A DNA stretch of 14,657 nt from Hallerella sp963656065. GTDB lineage: Bacteria > Fibrobacterota > Fibrobacteria > Fibrobacterales > Fibrobacteraceae. The position numbers and the translations under genes are program-made. Below are positions 1-7,040 of the stretch, in pieces. Numbering within the stretch: position 1 is the first letter of the stretch; each line of letters opens with the position of its first letter. The notes beneath the pieces are model-generated. The model searched no databases. It worked only from the letters and a program-made list of their open reading frames with translations, and was not told the DNA's origin. The stretch covers positions 1 to 14,657 of the forward strand of contig CAVKGV010000030.1 of NCBI GenBank assembly GCA_963656065.1, given 5' to 3'.

Positions 1-124
1 CGCCGGGAAGGCGGCCTAGTCGCGCCGCGACAAAAAGCCTAGACGTGCGAACGTTAAATTCCCGCTTCCCGCGAATTTAAACGTCCACTGTTCCAAGCTC
101 TAAGATCTATCCACTAAGCTCTGA
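1..124 (+). repeat. Dispersed repeat, copy 1 (left edge of window)
   Basis: Matches 1775-1898 with a constant offset of 1774. The first 55 bases are identical; after that there are scattered substitutions. It contains an inverted repeat, ACGTTAAATT (51-60) against AATTTAAACGT (74-84), with one bulge. The window starts inside or at the edge of this element, so its left limit is unknown. It ends in a degenerate run of AAGCTCTAAG-like units just before the leader of the FISUMP gene. No coding potential is visible. Confidence 0.85.
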
Positions 125-254
125 ATCCCGGCAAGTGTAATAGAAGAAACTTGCAACTTTTTTGGAAAATTCGCAAGCCTTTTCCGTTGCCCGGTTTCTT
201 TCTATCTTCCGCGTAAACAAAACTAAACAAAGTTCCCTTTTCACGAGGAATGCC

Positions 255-1604
255 ATGAAAAAGCAAGTCATCGTTTCCCTGTCAGCTGTCGCGATCGGAA
301 CCCTCCTTTCGGCCTGCGGCGACGACGTCACGAAAGTCACGAACGAAGTTTCCGGCATGGAAGTTGTCGCTTCCGCGGACTCGCTCGGCAAGTGCGAATC
401 GTCAAATATCGGCAAGACGGTTTTTGCATCGGATGAAAATGCTGCATATATCTGTGCGGATTCTGGCTGGGTCCCGCTGTCTAAAAAACAAGAAGATGTT
501 GTCTGCGTTGCAGAACAGCTCTCCGACAGCTCGGGTTATAAAATTGTCTGCGGCGGGGACTCGGTCGGCGTCGTCAAGAACGGTTCAAACGGGGAAAACG
601 GTTCGGACGGCAAAAACGGCGAATCCGGTGAATCCGGCACATCTTGCACGGTGGAAAATCTTTCCGACGGCTCGGGCTATAAAGTTCTCTGTGGCGGAGA
701 TTCCGTCGGTGTTATCGTGAACGGTGCGACCGGCGAAAACGGCGCGGACGGGAACGGCTGCTCGCTCACCGACAACGGCGACGGAACCGTTACGCAGGTC
801 TGCGGCGAAGACTCGGTCACGCTTTACAAGGCGTTTTGCGGAGGTTCCGCTTACGATCCGACGAAAAAGTTCTGTCTTGCGGATTCCGCCTACGATCTCT
901 GCGGTTCAAAAAGCTATGACGTCACTTCGAGCTTTTGCGCGAAAGATTCCATCTATGATTTGTGCGGTGAAAAGGCTTATGACCCTTCGACAGAATTCTG
1001 CGATTCCCGTAATGCAACCGTTTACGGCTACGCCAAAATCGGCGAACAAACTTGGATGGCAGAAAACCTGAACATCGAATACAACGAGGGAACGGCCAAG
1101 AGCTATTGCTACAATAACAATGCGGATTCCTGCGCCAAGTACGGTCGCCTTTACACGTGGTCCGCGGCGATGGATTCCGCCACCGTGTTCAGCGAGGACG
1201 GCAAGGACTGCGGCAATGGAACAACGTGCTCCGCAACAGGAAATGTCCGCGGCGTGTGCCCCGCGGGCTGGCACCTGCCGAGTAACGGGGAATGGAATAC
1301 TCTTTCGAACTACGTAGCCGCCAACACGACTGGCGGGGTGGACTCCGTCGGCTACGCGCTGAAATCGGCAAGCGGTTGGAAAGATGGCGAAAACGGTTCG
1401 GACGCATTCGGCTTCGGAGCCCTCCCGGCGGGTAGCTACAGCAACACCGACTCCTTCCACGATATTCTCACACTCGCAAACTTCTGGAGCTCTACGGAGA
1501 CCAACTATATCACCGCCCCCCACTGGTTGCTAAGCAACGCCTTGAAAATGCTCAACAATAAAAAATCTGACTTTGCGTTTTCCGTCCGCTGCGTCAAGGA
1601 CTGA
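255..1604 (+). CDS. FISUMP-domain surface lipoprotein with collagen-like and Cys-rich repeats
   Basis: 449 residues. The start at 255 is preferred over an in-frame ATG at 162 because GAGGA sits at 245-249 and the product then begins with a clean lipoprotein signal (MKKQVIVSLS..., lipobox LSAC, lipidated Cys21). Domain order: two copies of a ~38-residue unit (84-122 and 131-168), each a Cys-bounded stretch containing LSDxSGYK and CGGDSVGV, followed by Gly-X-X collagen-like repeats; a degenerate third unit (169-195); three 21-residue Cys repeats (195-257) of pattern CGxxxYDxxxxFC; then a FISUMP domain (about 255-449) with TWMAENLN, YGRLYTW, CPAGWHLP, FWSSTE and a final FSVRCVKD. FISUMP proteins are a large paralogous surface family in Fibrobacter. 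Function is not established; exposure on the outer membrane is inferred from the lipobox. It is transcribed alone and flanked by direct repeats. The domain call is firm, the role unknown. Confidence 0.93.
   Translation: MKKQVIVSLSAVAIGTLLSACGDDVTKVTNEVSGMEVVASADSLGKCESSNIGKTVFASDENAAYICADSGWVPLSKKQEDVVCVAEQLSDSSGYKIVCGGDSVGVVKNGSNGENGSDGKNGESGESGTSCTVENLSDGSGYKVLCGGDSVGVIVNGATGENGADGNGCSLTDNGDGTVTQVCGEDSVTLYKAFCGGSAYDPTKKFCLADSAYDLCGSKSYDVTSSFCAKDSIYDLCGEKAYDPSTEFCDSRNATVYGYAKIGEQTWMAENLNIEYNEGTAKSYCYNNNADSCAKYGRLYTWSAAMDSATVFSEDGKDCGNGTTCSATGNVRGVCPAGWHLPSNGEWNTLSNYVAANTTGGVDSVGYALKSASGWKDGENGSDAFGFGALPAGSYSNTDSFHDILTLANFWSSTETNYITAPHWLLSNALKMLNNKKSDFAFSVRCVKD
504..758 (+). repeat. Intragenic duplication encoding a ~38-residue unit with Gly-X-X tail
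   Basis: Bases 504-620 and 645-758 encode two closely similar units in the lipoprotein. Each starts at a Cys, carries SDxSGYK then CGGDSVGV, and ends in Gly-X-X triplets (NGSNGENGSDGKNG in the first, NGATGENGADGNG in the second). A third, decayed unit follows and lacks the Gly-rich tail. Such tandem units are prone to copy-number change. Confidence 0.85.
837..1025 (+). repeat. Three tandem 63-bp repeats encoding 21-residue Cys modules
   Basis: Cysteines fall at residues 195, 216 and 237 and again at 207, 228 and 249, a strict 21-residue period. Each module reads CGxxxYDxxxxFCxxDSxYDL, the last ending in CDSRNATV instead. Two Cys per module suggests an internal disulfide and a rod-like stalk below the FISUMP domain; the stalk idea is inference. 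Confidence 0.85.
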
Positions 1605-1635
1605 TCAGAGTTGAGAGTGAAATGACGGCAGACAT

Positions 1636-1673
1636 GGATTCTATCGAGGTCTTCGACCTCTCCAGAATGACGG
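1636..1673 (+). repeat. Palindromic dispersed repeat, copy A
   Basis: 38 bases that recur in inverse orientation at 11127-11164 with one mismatch. The core folds as ATTCT (1638-1642), a 3x3 internal loop, GAGGTC (1646-1651), loop TTC, GACCTC (1655-1660), and AGAAT (1664-1668). The flank 1608-1635 (GTTGAGAGTG-like) also resembles the flank of copy B, so the unit is probably about 65 bases. It lies 31 bases after the FISUMP stop codon, where a REP/MITE-like element or 3'-end hairpin would be expected. No U-run follows, so it is not a classical terminator. Confidence 0.8.
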
Positions 1674-1716
1674 CAAACCGAAACCTCTGAAAAAAAGCGT
1701 GGCCATGGGGGTGGTT

Positions 1717-1770
1717 GCAAGGAAGGGGGACCTTGGCCTTTCGCAACTCGGAAAGGTCCCCCTACCTTGC
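1717..1770. other. Long hairpin: 18-bp arms with one mismatch
   Basis: The left arm 1717-1734 (GCAAGGAAGGGGGACCTT) pairs with the right arm 1753-1770 (AAGGTCCCCCTACCTTGC) with a single A/A mismatch; the loop is 18 bases. An alternative inner pairing, GTTGC (1715-1719) with GCAAC (1742-1746), is possible. It sits four bases before repeat copy 2 and may be part of the same element; the matching region of copy 1 would lie outside the window. No U-run follows on the + strand. On the - strand a T7 run occurs about 20 bases later, so a weak terminator role for the M15-like gene cannot be excluded. Confidence 0.75.
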
Positions 1771-1774
1771 CCCT

Positions 1775-1898
1775 CGCCGGGAAGGCGGCCTAGTCGCGCC
1801 GCGACAAAAAGCCTAGACGTGCGAACGTTTGATTCCCGCTTCCCGCGAACTTAAACGTTCGATATTCCAAGCCCTAAGCTCTCTTAACTAAGATCTGA
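1775..1898 (+). repeat. Dispersed repeat, copy 2
   Basis: Direct-orientation copy of 1-124. Here the inverted repeat is CGAACGTTT (1822-1830) with AAACGTTCG (1853-1861), a perfect 9-bp stem. Relative to copy 1 the arm sequences differ but pairing is largely kept, which hints that the structure is selected. The copy ends one base before the stop codon of the M15-like gene on the other strand, so that gene's transcript would carry the complement of the repeat as its 3' end. Confidence 0.85.
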
Positions 1899-1899
1899 T

Positions 1900-2319
1900 T
1901 TAATCCCCGATAAGCTCGATATGCAGATGCTCGCCGCTCTGTCCGGCATTTTCCCACAGAACGCGGAAACGGCTTCCCAGCTTGCGTCGAATCGAAAGGA
2001 CCAATCCGGATCGCCTCTCGCGAGGAACGTCAAAAAGCCGAAAGTCCAAAGCCTTGTTGTAGTAATGCTTGGAAAAGCGGACATGCCAGGCAAAATCGTT
2101 CGCGCTGGTAATCGTCGGACGGTAAGAATCCCCCATCACCCGGTGAAACTCGGCGACAGCGACTAGACCCGCCGAATCCAGCGCCGGTTCAAGCTTCCCC
2201 GTCTGCACACCGGGCTTCTGCGCCGTCCGCTTCAAAAGCAAAGCATGAACATCCCTTGCGCCCCATTCCGCACAGGCAAGCGATACAGCCAAAAGGCTCA
2301 TCGAAAAGAACCTTTTCAT
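1900..2319 (-). CDS. Small M15-like zinc peptidase (DD-peptidase fold), exported
   Basis: 139 residues from the chosen ATG at 2319, which gives a signal peptide (MKRFFSMSLLAVSLACA, AxA-type cleavage near residue 17). An in-frame ATG at 2343 would add eight residues ahead of the basic n-region; neither start has a good Shine-Dalgarno. The mature part carries the M15 hallmarks: SKHYYNKALD (83-92), fitting SxHxxGxAxD with His85 and Asp92 as zinc ligands, and EHLH (130-133), fitting ExxH with Glu130 catalytic and His133 the third ligand. Asn88 replaces the usual Gly. TITSANDFAW (69-78) precedes the first motif. M15 enzymes cut D-Ala-containing peptidoglycan peptides; the exact bond here is not predictable. 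Family call from motifs only; it may belong to an unnamed M15-like family. Confidence 0.75.
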   Translation of the reverse strand: MKRFFSMSLLAVSLACAEWGARDVHALLLKRTAQKPGVQTGKLEPALDSAGLVAVAEFHRVMGDSYRPTITSANDFAWHVRFSKHYYNKALDFRLFDVPRERRSGLVLSIRRKLGSRFRVLWENAGQSGEHLHIELIGD

Positions 2320-2380
2320 CCATGCAAAAGATAGATTTTCCATTCGCGTTTTATTATCTTATTGAAGACTGGAGAAAAAT

Positions 2381-2746
2381 ATGAAAAAAGTTTTCTACTT
2401 CGCGTCGGCTTTCGCTCTTTTGTTCCTCGCTTCCTGCTCGACAAAGGAAAAGCCCGTCTTTACGGGTTTCTGGCAAGGCGAAGACAACATGATTTTCGAA
2501 GTGTTCCAGACCGCGCCCGGCGAGAACCGCTACACGATCCGCAACATCAACGGGGATCTTTTCGCCCACATCGAAGGCGATTCCGTCCTCACGGGGACAA
2601 ATTCCCTCGACATGCCTTTTTCCATGCGCGTCAAAAAGGATTCCGCTTTCTACCAGTTCGGGACAATCGTTTCCACGTACGCCCGCATCGACGAAGCGTC
2701 TTACCGGGAACAGTTCAAAAAGCTCACCCCGGCTAGCGCGGAATAG
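2381..2746 (+). CDS. Small hypothetical lipoprotein
   Basis: 121 residues. The start is supported by GGAG (2371-2374) six bases upstream and by the lipoprotein signal MKKVFYFASAFALLFLASC, lipobox LASC with Cys19. The mature part begins FTGFWQGEDNMIFEVFQ and alternates short hydrophobic and polar stretches, suggesting a small beta-sheet domain (lipocalin-like at most; this is a guess). It is divergent from the M15-like gene and its stop lies one base from the stop of the convergent 95-residue membrane protein gene. I do not recognise a specific family. Confidence 0.85.
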   Translation: MKKVFYFASAFALLFLASCSTKEKPVFTGFWQGEDNMIFEVFQTAPGENRYTIRNINGDLFAHIEGDSVLTGTNSLDMPFSMRVKKDSAFYQFGTIVSTYARIDEASYREQFKKLTPASAE

Positions 2747-2747
2747 C

Positions 2748-3035
2748 TTAAGCGGCGAGCATCGAAACCAGCGTTCCCGCGACAACGATCGAAAGCATCA
2801 GGTTCAAGAAAAGCATCGTCCGCCGCACGATTTTCAGGAAAGACTCCTGCCAGGAAGGTCCGCGGATGTTCCTGTATTCCTTGAAGCCCAGAAGCACGCT
2901 CAGCGCCCCCGTCACCACGAGCATCAGCGCCCCGACAAAAAAGCCTTCCCGAAAAACGAGGATGCTGATCCATGAGCCGAGGATCATGGCGACGATTCCG
3001 ATTACGATTTCGGCGAGATAAAGCTTCCGATGCAT
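2748..3035 (-). CDS. Small membrane protein, three predicted helices
   Basis: 95 residues with hydrophobic segments at about 7-27, 30-50 and 72-93 and a basic loop (FKEYRNIRGPSW) between the second and third. GAGG at 3040-3043 lies four bases before the ATG. It starts 14 bases after the Omp85-type gene stop and is the last gene of the leftward run, so it is probably co-transcribed with it. No functional motif or known family is recognised. Its stop codon is one base from the stop of the convergent lipoprotein gene, with no visible terminator between them. Confidence 0.85.
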   Translation of the reverse strand: MHRKLYLAEIVIGIVAMILGSWISILVFREGFFVGALMLVVTGALSVLLGFKEYRNIRGPSWQESFLKIVRRTMLFLNLMLSIVVAGTLVSMLAA

Positions 3036-3049
3036 AGAACCTCAAAAAA

Positions 3050-4801
3050 TTAAAGGGAGAAAAGCCCTATCAGGGCGATGCGCGGGTAGGGAGAAACGAG
3101 CGGTCCGTTGAGCGGCCAGCTAAAATCCAGGTGGTTCACAAGCCCCGAGACGGATTTTGTCATCGCGAAGCGAATCCCGAAACCGGCGATATACGTCAGA
3201 TCGTCCGGTTCGAAAAGGTGAACCTTGGATGCGGTTTCCCCCGCCTTGAAGAAAGCCGCGAACACCGGAGCGACCGTCCCGATTTCAAAGTGGGGAAAGA
3301 AGCGCTCCTCGACCTGCCCGAAAAAGCGGGCCTGCCCTGTATAGAGATATGTCGGAAACCCGTAAAATTCCTGGTTCTGGAGTCCGCCGAGCGAAAGCTG
3401 CCTGCCGTAAGCGGACCGCTTGAAGGCATCCATGTAGCCCGAAATTCTCGTCGAGAACCATTCGTTCGAACGCCAGATGTATTCCGCCGAAGCGAACTCG
3501 TAGATGTCGCGCCGAGAATCCGAATTAAAATAGAAATGCGACTTCGCGTTCAAAATGAGATGGTGCGTCCGGGAACCTAACGCCAGGTAAATTGCGTAAT
3601 CGAGCCGGGCGTCGTCGTCCATCGCCCCGAGAGACTTCCAGTTCTTGGAAATCCCGAGCTTCACGGAATAGCCCTTATCGACATCTTCCGTCCACTTCGC
3701 GTGTTTAAAATTGACCAGGCGGTCGTAGCGGATCCGCGAAAGAGTAATGCTCGCCCCGAAGCGCGAATCGAGCATTTCGGGAATCCAGTCCTCGACCGAA
3801 GCAGAATCCACGGCGGAAGGCTCGTCGTCCAAGAGAAAAATTTTTCTCGAAACCGATGCGTAGGAGCGTCCCAAGCGGTGGTAATCGTAGCCCAGTCCCA
3901 GGTAAATCTTGAATTCCTCGCCGCCAAAGGAATGTCCCAGGCGAAAGCTCGCCGAATCCTCTTCGAGGCGCTTCACCCGGAGAATCTCGTTTCCGTGCTT
4001 CCGGTTGAATTCCGGCAAGGATTCTCGTGCGCTGTCCGCAACCGAAACGTTCACCGTTCCCGTCGGAAGCTTCCCCGTCCAGTAATACTTCGCGTCCGAC
4101 TTGTTCAAGTATCCCGCTGCGGTATAGGCCCATTCGTTCCTGCTCCGCGAAAGGTAAGGCCTGTACATCGTCGCGTAATGCATGTAGCCGTCCGTGTTCC
4201 GCGAAATGGACGCTTCGAACACGTTGTGCCGAAAGAAAAAATTGCTGTTGTTGTAAAGCCCCATGAAGCGGTCGCGAAACTCGTCGTGCGAATAATAGAC
4301 GCCTATCGTCTGGCCGAATCCCAGGAAATTGTTTTCCCAAATCCCTATCCCGTAGTAGAGCGGGCCGTCGCTCGGACGTTCCACCGAAAGCGGAATCGTG
4401 AGGGTCCACGTATCGCTCGTCTTCACCCGGACGATGTTTTTGCCCGACGGAGAAACTTCCCGCGTAATGTGCGCATCGGCGATATAGGCCTGGTTCCGCA
4501 GGTTCTTTTCGCTCTCGATGAGTTCATACAAATTAACCGAATCCCCGACATCAAAGAGAACGAGTTTCTCGACGACCGACTTCCGCGTTTCGATATGGAT
4601 GACGTTTCCGACCGCATAGACCAGGCTGTCCGCCCACGAATAGGCCTTGGAATCGTCAAATGCATCCCCGTTTTCCACAACGATGGAATCGACCCGAAAA
4701 TACACGAGCGAATCCGCCGAAGGACGCATGAGAACATCATCAAAGACAGGCGTTCCTGCAAACGTCACCGAGGCCAAAAAGATCCAGAGCATCCACTTCA
4801 C
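3050..4801 (-). CDS. Omp85-superfamily outer-membrane beta-barrel with one POTRA-like domain
   Basis: 583 residues. The start is a GTG at 4801 overlapping the TGA of the DUF748 gene (GTGA); an ATG three codons later (4792) is an alternative. A short signal peptide ends near Ala15. Residues ~67-112 (VIHIETRKSV...LRNQAYIADA) resemble a POTRA domain. From ~140 onward alternating aromatic strands form a probable barrel, opening with a GxxxWENNFLGFGQ-like strand as in BamA/TamA/patatin-type Omp85 barrels. The segment LSLGG (469-473)...YGFP (480-483)...EER (498-500) corresponds to the loop-6 region, but the usual Arg of the RGF/RGY motif is Tyr480. It ends in FSL rather than a terminal Phe. Only one POTRA is visible, fewer than BamA (five) or TamA (three). 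Likely role: insertion or export of an envelope component with the coupled DUF748 protein; substrate unknown. Confidence 0.8.
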   Translation of the reverse strand: MKWMLWIFLASVTFAGTPVFDDVLMRPSADSLVYFRVDSIVVENGDAFDDSKAYSWADSLVYAVGNVIHIETRKSVVEKLVLFDVGDSVNLYELIESEKNLRNQAYIADAHITREVSPSGKNIVRVKTSDTWTLTIPLSVERPSDGPLYYGIGIWENNFLGFGQTIGVYYSHDEFRDRFMGLYNNSNFFFRHNVFEASISRNTDGYMHYATMYRPYLSRSRNEWAYTAAGYLNKSDAKYYWTGKLPTGTVNVSVADSARESLPEFNRKHGNEILRVKRLEEDSASFRLGHSFGGEEFKIYLGLGYDYHRLGRSYASVSRKIFLLDDEPSAVDSASVEDWIPEMLDSRFGASITLSRIRYDRLVNFKHAKWTEDVDKGYSVKLGISKNWKSLGAMDDDARLDYAIYLALGSRTHHLILNAKSHFYFNSDSRRDIYEFASAEYIWRSNEWFSTRISGYMDAFKRSAYGRQLSLGGLQNQEFYGFPTYLYTGQARFFGQVEERFFPHFEIGTVAPVFAAFFKAGETASKVHLFEPDDLTYIAGFGIRFAMTKSVSGLVNHLDFSWPLNGPLVSPYPRIALIGLFSL

Positions 4802-6981
4802 GGAAATTCAACCATCATCCGGTAAATGGACTTTTTGCCCAAAGAGGCGAGTTCCTTCGCCGTCGCCTTTCGCACGACAAGATTTTTCGCCGTCACGCCC
4901 GCCTGGGCGGAAAGAGCCTTGGCGAGTTTTTCGCGGCGCAGTCCGGAAAGCGTCTCCATCCGCGCGAGAAGTTCCGCATCCGACGGGCGGGTCCACGTCA
5001 GGGCAAAAGCCTTGAACGCATCGTCCGCGGCATCCGTTTCGAGCGCCGCCTTCCTATCGACCGGGGTGAGCTCCGAGCGTCCCGTCATCTGCCTGTAGAA
5101 GTCAAGCTTTTCCTCGTCTATGGCAAACGCTTCCAGCTCCCCTTCGGGACGGAACGCTTCGACGATGGTAAGGACCGCGCCGGGCTTTTCCGAAAGGATG
5201 CGCGTCCAGTCCGAAGCGATTCCGTATTGTTCGCTCGAAAAATCGTCCGTGGCGACGTCAAACGGGAAATCGCTCGGAGCGGAGCCGCCGAACAGGAACT
5301 TCGCCGGGGAAAGCGCCACTTTCACCATCAGGTTCATCACCGTCTGCCAGATAATCTTCCCATACGAAAACTTCGGGTCGCGGAGATTTCCCTTCACGGG
5401 AACGTCAAACGCGATTTTTCCGTCCTTGTCCTTGAGGATGTAGAGCGCAACTTTCATCGGCACCGTGTATTCCGGCTTCGCCCCGGACGGCTTGTCCCCG
5501 ACAGTCAAGTTGTAGATGTCGATGTTGTTCCGGCTGTCAATTTCCCCGTCGCGGATGAGATTGTCGGACGCAAACCCGAAAGCGCCGGCCGTAATCGGAT
5601 AGCCCGTGTAATGTTCCGAATAGACGGAGAAATCCTTCATCGAAACGTTTTTCACCGAGACGTTCGCGCCCAAACGATTCGCATCCGCCGGATTGAACAT
5701 GGCGAAGGCCTTCACCGAGCCTCCATGCGGAAGGGAAGCCCGAAAATCGACACGCGTCTCCCTGTCGAGCGAGACATTCGAAGCCGCCAGCGAAATTCCC
5801 GAAACGGCATAGCGGAAGCCGCCCGGAACCGTATGGTCCTCCAAGGCGAAACGCGTATCCGCAACGGAAAATTTTTTCACCAGCAGATAGGGAAGCTTCG
5901 CCGGAGCCGCCGAATCCGAAGCCGGAGATTTCTCCGTAACGGCAGCCGAATCCGAAGCCGCTTGTCCGGATTTCTTTTTCGCAAGCAACGCTTCGACATT
6001 GTTCGAATTTTGGAACAGGTCGAAATGGGCGGACGCGCCGCGGACCGAAACGGAATCGACGACAAAGCGGTTCTCCTTCAGGTTCGCCTCGGCAATCCGG
6101 ATTTCGAGCGATTCCACGCCCATCGTCTTCCCGGAATTTTCCGTAAGAACGACGCTATCGAGCTGAACCGTTCCCCGTGCCGCGGAAGCCAGAACATCGT
6201 TCACGTTTCCCGAAAGCGAAACGGCGACGCCGACCGACCCCGAAAGATCCTTGAAATTCAAGGCATCATCCAGGTAAGGCTTCACCGCCGACAGGGAAAA
6301 TTTCGAAAGGGCGACGTCCAAGGAAAAATCCCCGCTTTCCATCGCATAGTCGCTTTCCATGTGCAGGGTTCCGCCGTCCGCAAATTCGAGGTTTATGCCG
6401 AGCGACGTCTTCCGGTTCGAAAAATAGACCTCGGGAATGCGCAGCGAAAAATCCCGGATGCCGATATGGGAATTCACCCCGTTATCGTCATAGAGGATGT
6501 TCCCCGAAAGAATCGCAATCTGCCGAACGGAAATTCCGAACGGAAGCGCATTCGAGCCCGCGGAATCTTTCTTTTCCGCAGGAGCCGTCGCCGAATCCGA
6601 CGCAAAGCGCCCGAGGATATCCGAAAAATTGAAAGCGTCCCCGTCTTTCTGGATCCGCACAAAGGGAGAATCCAGGCGCACTTCCGAAAGGGCGATGTTC
6701 CCCGAAAGAAGCTTCAACGGATCGGCGTTGACATAGAATTCCCGGAATGCGGCAAAAGTCGTCGAATCGTCCTGTTCAAAAACGGCAAAGCCTTTGACGG
6801 ACACGGCAAAGCGGAACGGGTTGAACGAGACGCTCTCTATCTGGACGCGCCGCCCGACAAGTTCCTTCGAATGGCTTTCGACATAGCCCCTCGCGATTCG
6901 AGGCAAAAAAAGGCACAGGGCAAAAAAGAGGACGCAGAGGACAAGCGCACAGATTCCGATGATGCGAAACGCTTTTTTCAT
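4798..6981 (-). CDS. DUF748 / AsmA-like envelope protein
   Basis: 727 residues. One N-terminal membrane helix (about 6-27) anchors a large periplasmic region. Residues ~45-122 carry the DUF748 pattern, including FNPFRFAVSVKGF, FYVNADPLKLLSGNIALSEV, LDSPFVRIQKDGD and FNFSDIL. Residues ~480-560 hold the conserved C-terminal part (NLTVGD, KDGKIAFDVPVKGNLRDPKF, then a hydrophobic helix). Two Ala/Ser/Lys/Pro-rich linkers (about 128-145 and 338-362) separate repeated beta-rich segments. AsmA-like proteins form elongated grooves and several bridge the membranes to move phospholipid; that role here is by family analogy. The gene follows mltD by 59 bases and overlaps the Omp85-type gene by four bases, so the two products are probably made in step and act together. 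The Shine-Dalgarno is weak. Confidence 0.85.
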   Translation of the reverse strand: MKKAFRIIGICALVLCVLFFALCLFLPRIARGYVESHSKELVGRRVQIESVSFNPFRFAVSVKGFAVFEQDDSTTFAAFREFYVNADPLKLLSGNIALSEVRLDSPFVRIQKDGDAFNFSDILGRFASDSATAPAEKKDSAGSNALPFGISVRQIAILSGNILYDDNGVNSHIGIRDFSLRIPEVYFSNRKTSLGINLEFADGGTLHMESDYAMESGDFSLDVALSKFSLSAVKPYLDDALNFKDLSGSVGVAVSLSGNVNDVLASAARGTVQLDSVVLTENSGKTMGVESLEIRIAEANLKENRFVVDSVSVRGASAHFDLFQNSNNVEALLAKKKSGQAASDSAAVTEKSPASDSAAPAKLPYLLVKKFSVADTRFALEDHTVPGGFRYAVSGISLAASNVSLDRETRVDFRASLPHGGSVKAFAMFNPADANRLGANVSVKNVSMKDFSVYSEHYTGYPITAGAFGFASDNLIRDGEIDSRNNIDIYNLTVGDKPSGAKPEYTVPMKVALYILKDKDGKIAFDVPVKGNLRDPKFSYGKIIWQTVMNLMVKVALSPAKFLFGGSAPSDFPFDVATDDFSSEQYGIASDWTRILSEKPGAVLTIVEAFRPEGELEAFAIDEEKLDFYRQMTGRSELTPVDRKAALETDAADDAFKAFALTWTRPSDAELLARMETLSGLRREKLAKALSAQAGVTAKNLVVRKATAKELASLGKKSIYRMMVEFP

Positions 6982-7040
6982 ATTTCACGATTTCTCGAAG
7001 ATGAATTCTTGGATGCCGCCATGGAAGGAAAGATAGAAAT

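Noticed and set aside
162..254. In-frame upstream extension of the FISUMP gene from ATG 162
   Set aside because: It would bury the lipoprotein signal 31 residues in, and GAGGA stands before ATG 255.
1505..1720. Short - strand frame across the FISUMP end and the palindromic repeat, and a similar one at 10957-11205
   Set aside because: Both translate the dispersed repeat or antisense sequence; likeness between them comes from the repeat, not from a protein family.
1..1899. CRISPR array or insertion sequence suggested by the repeats
   Set aside because: Only two widely spaced copies, no regular spacers, no cas or transposase gene, and no target-site duplication that I can define.
3701..4825. 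A 374-codon open frame on the + strand opposite the Omp85-type gene
   Set aside because: Antisense shadow; no Shine-Dalgarno, signal or domain, and the - strand frame has signal peptide, POTRA-like and barrel features.
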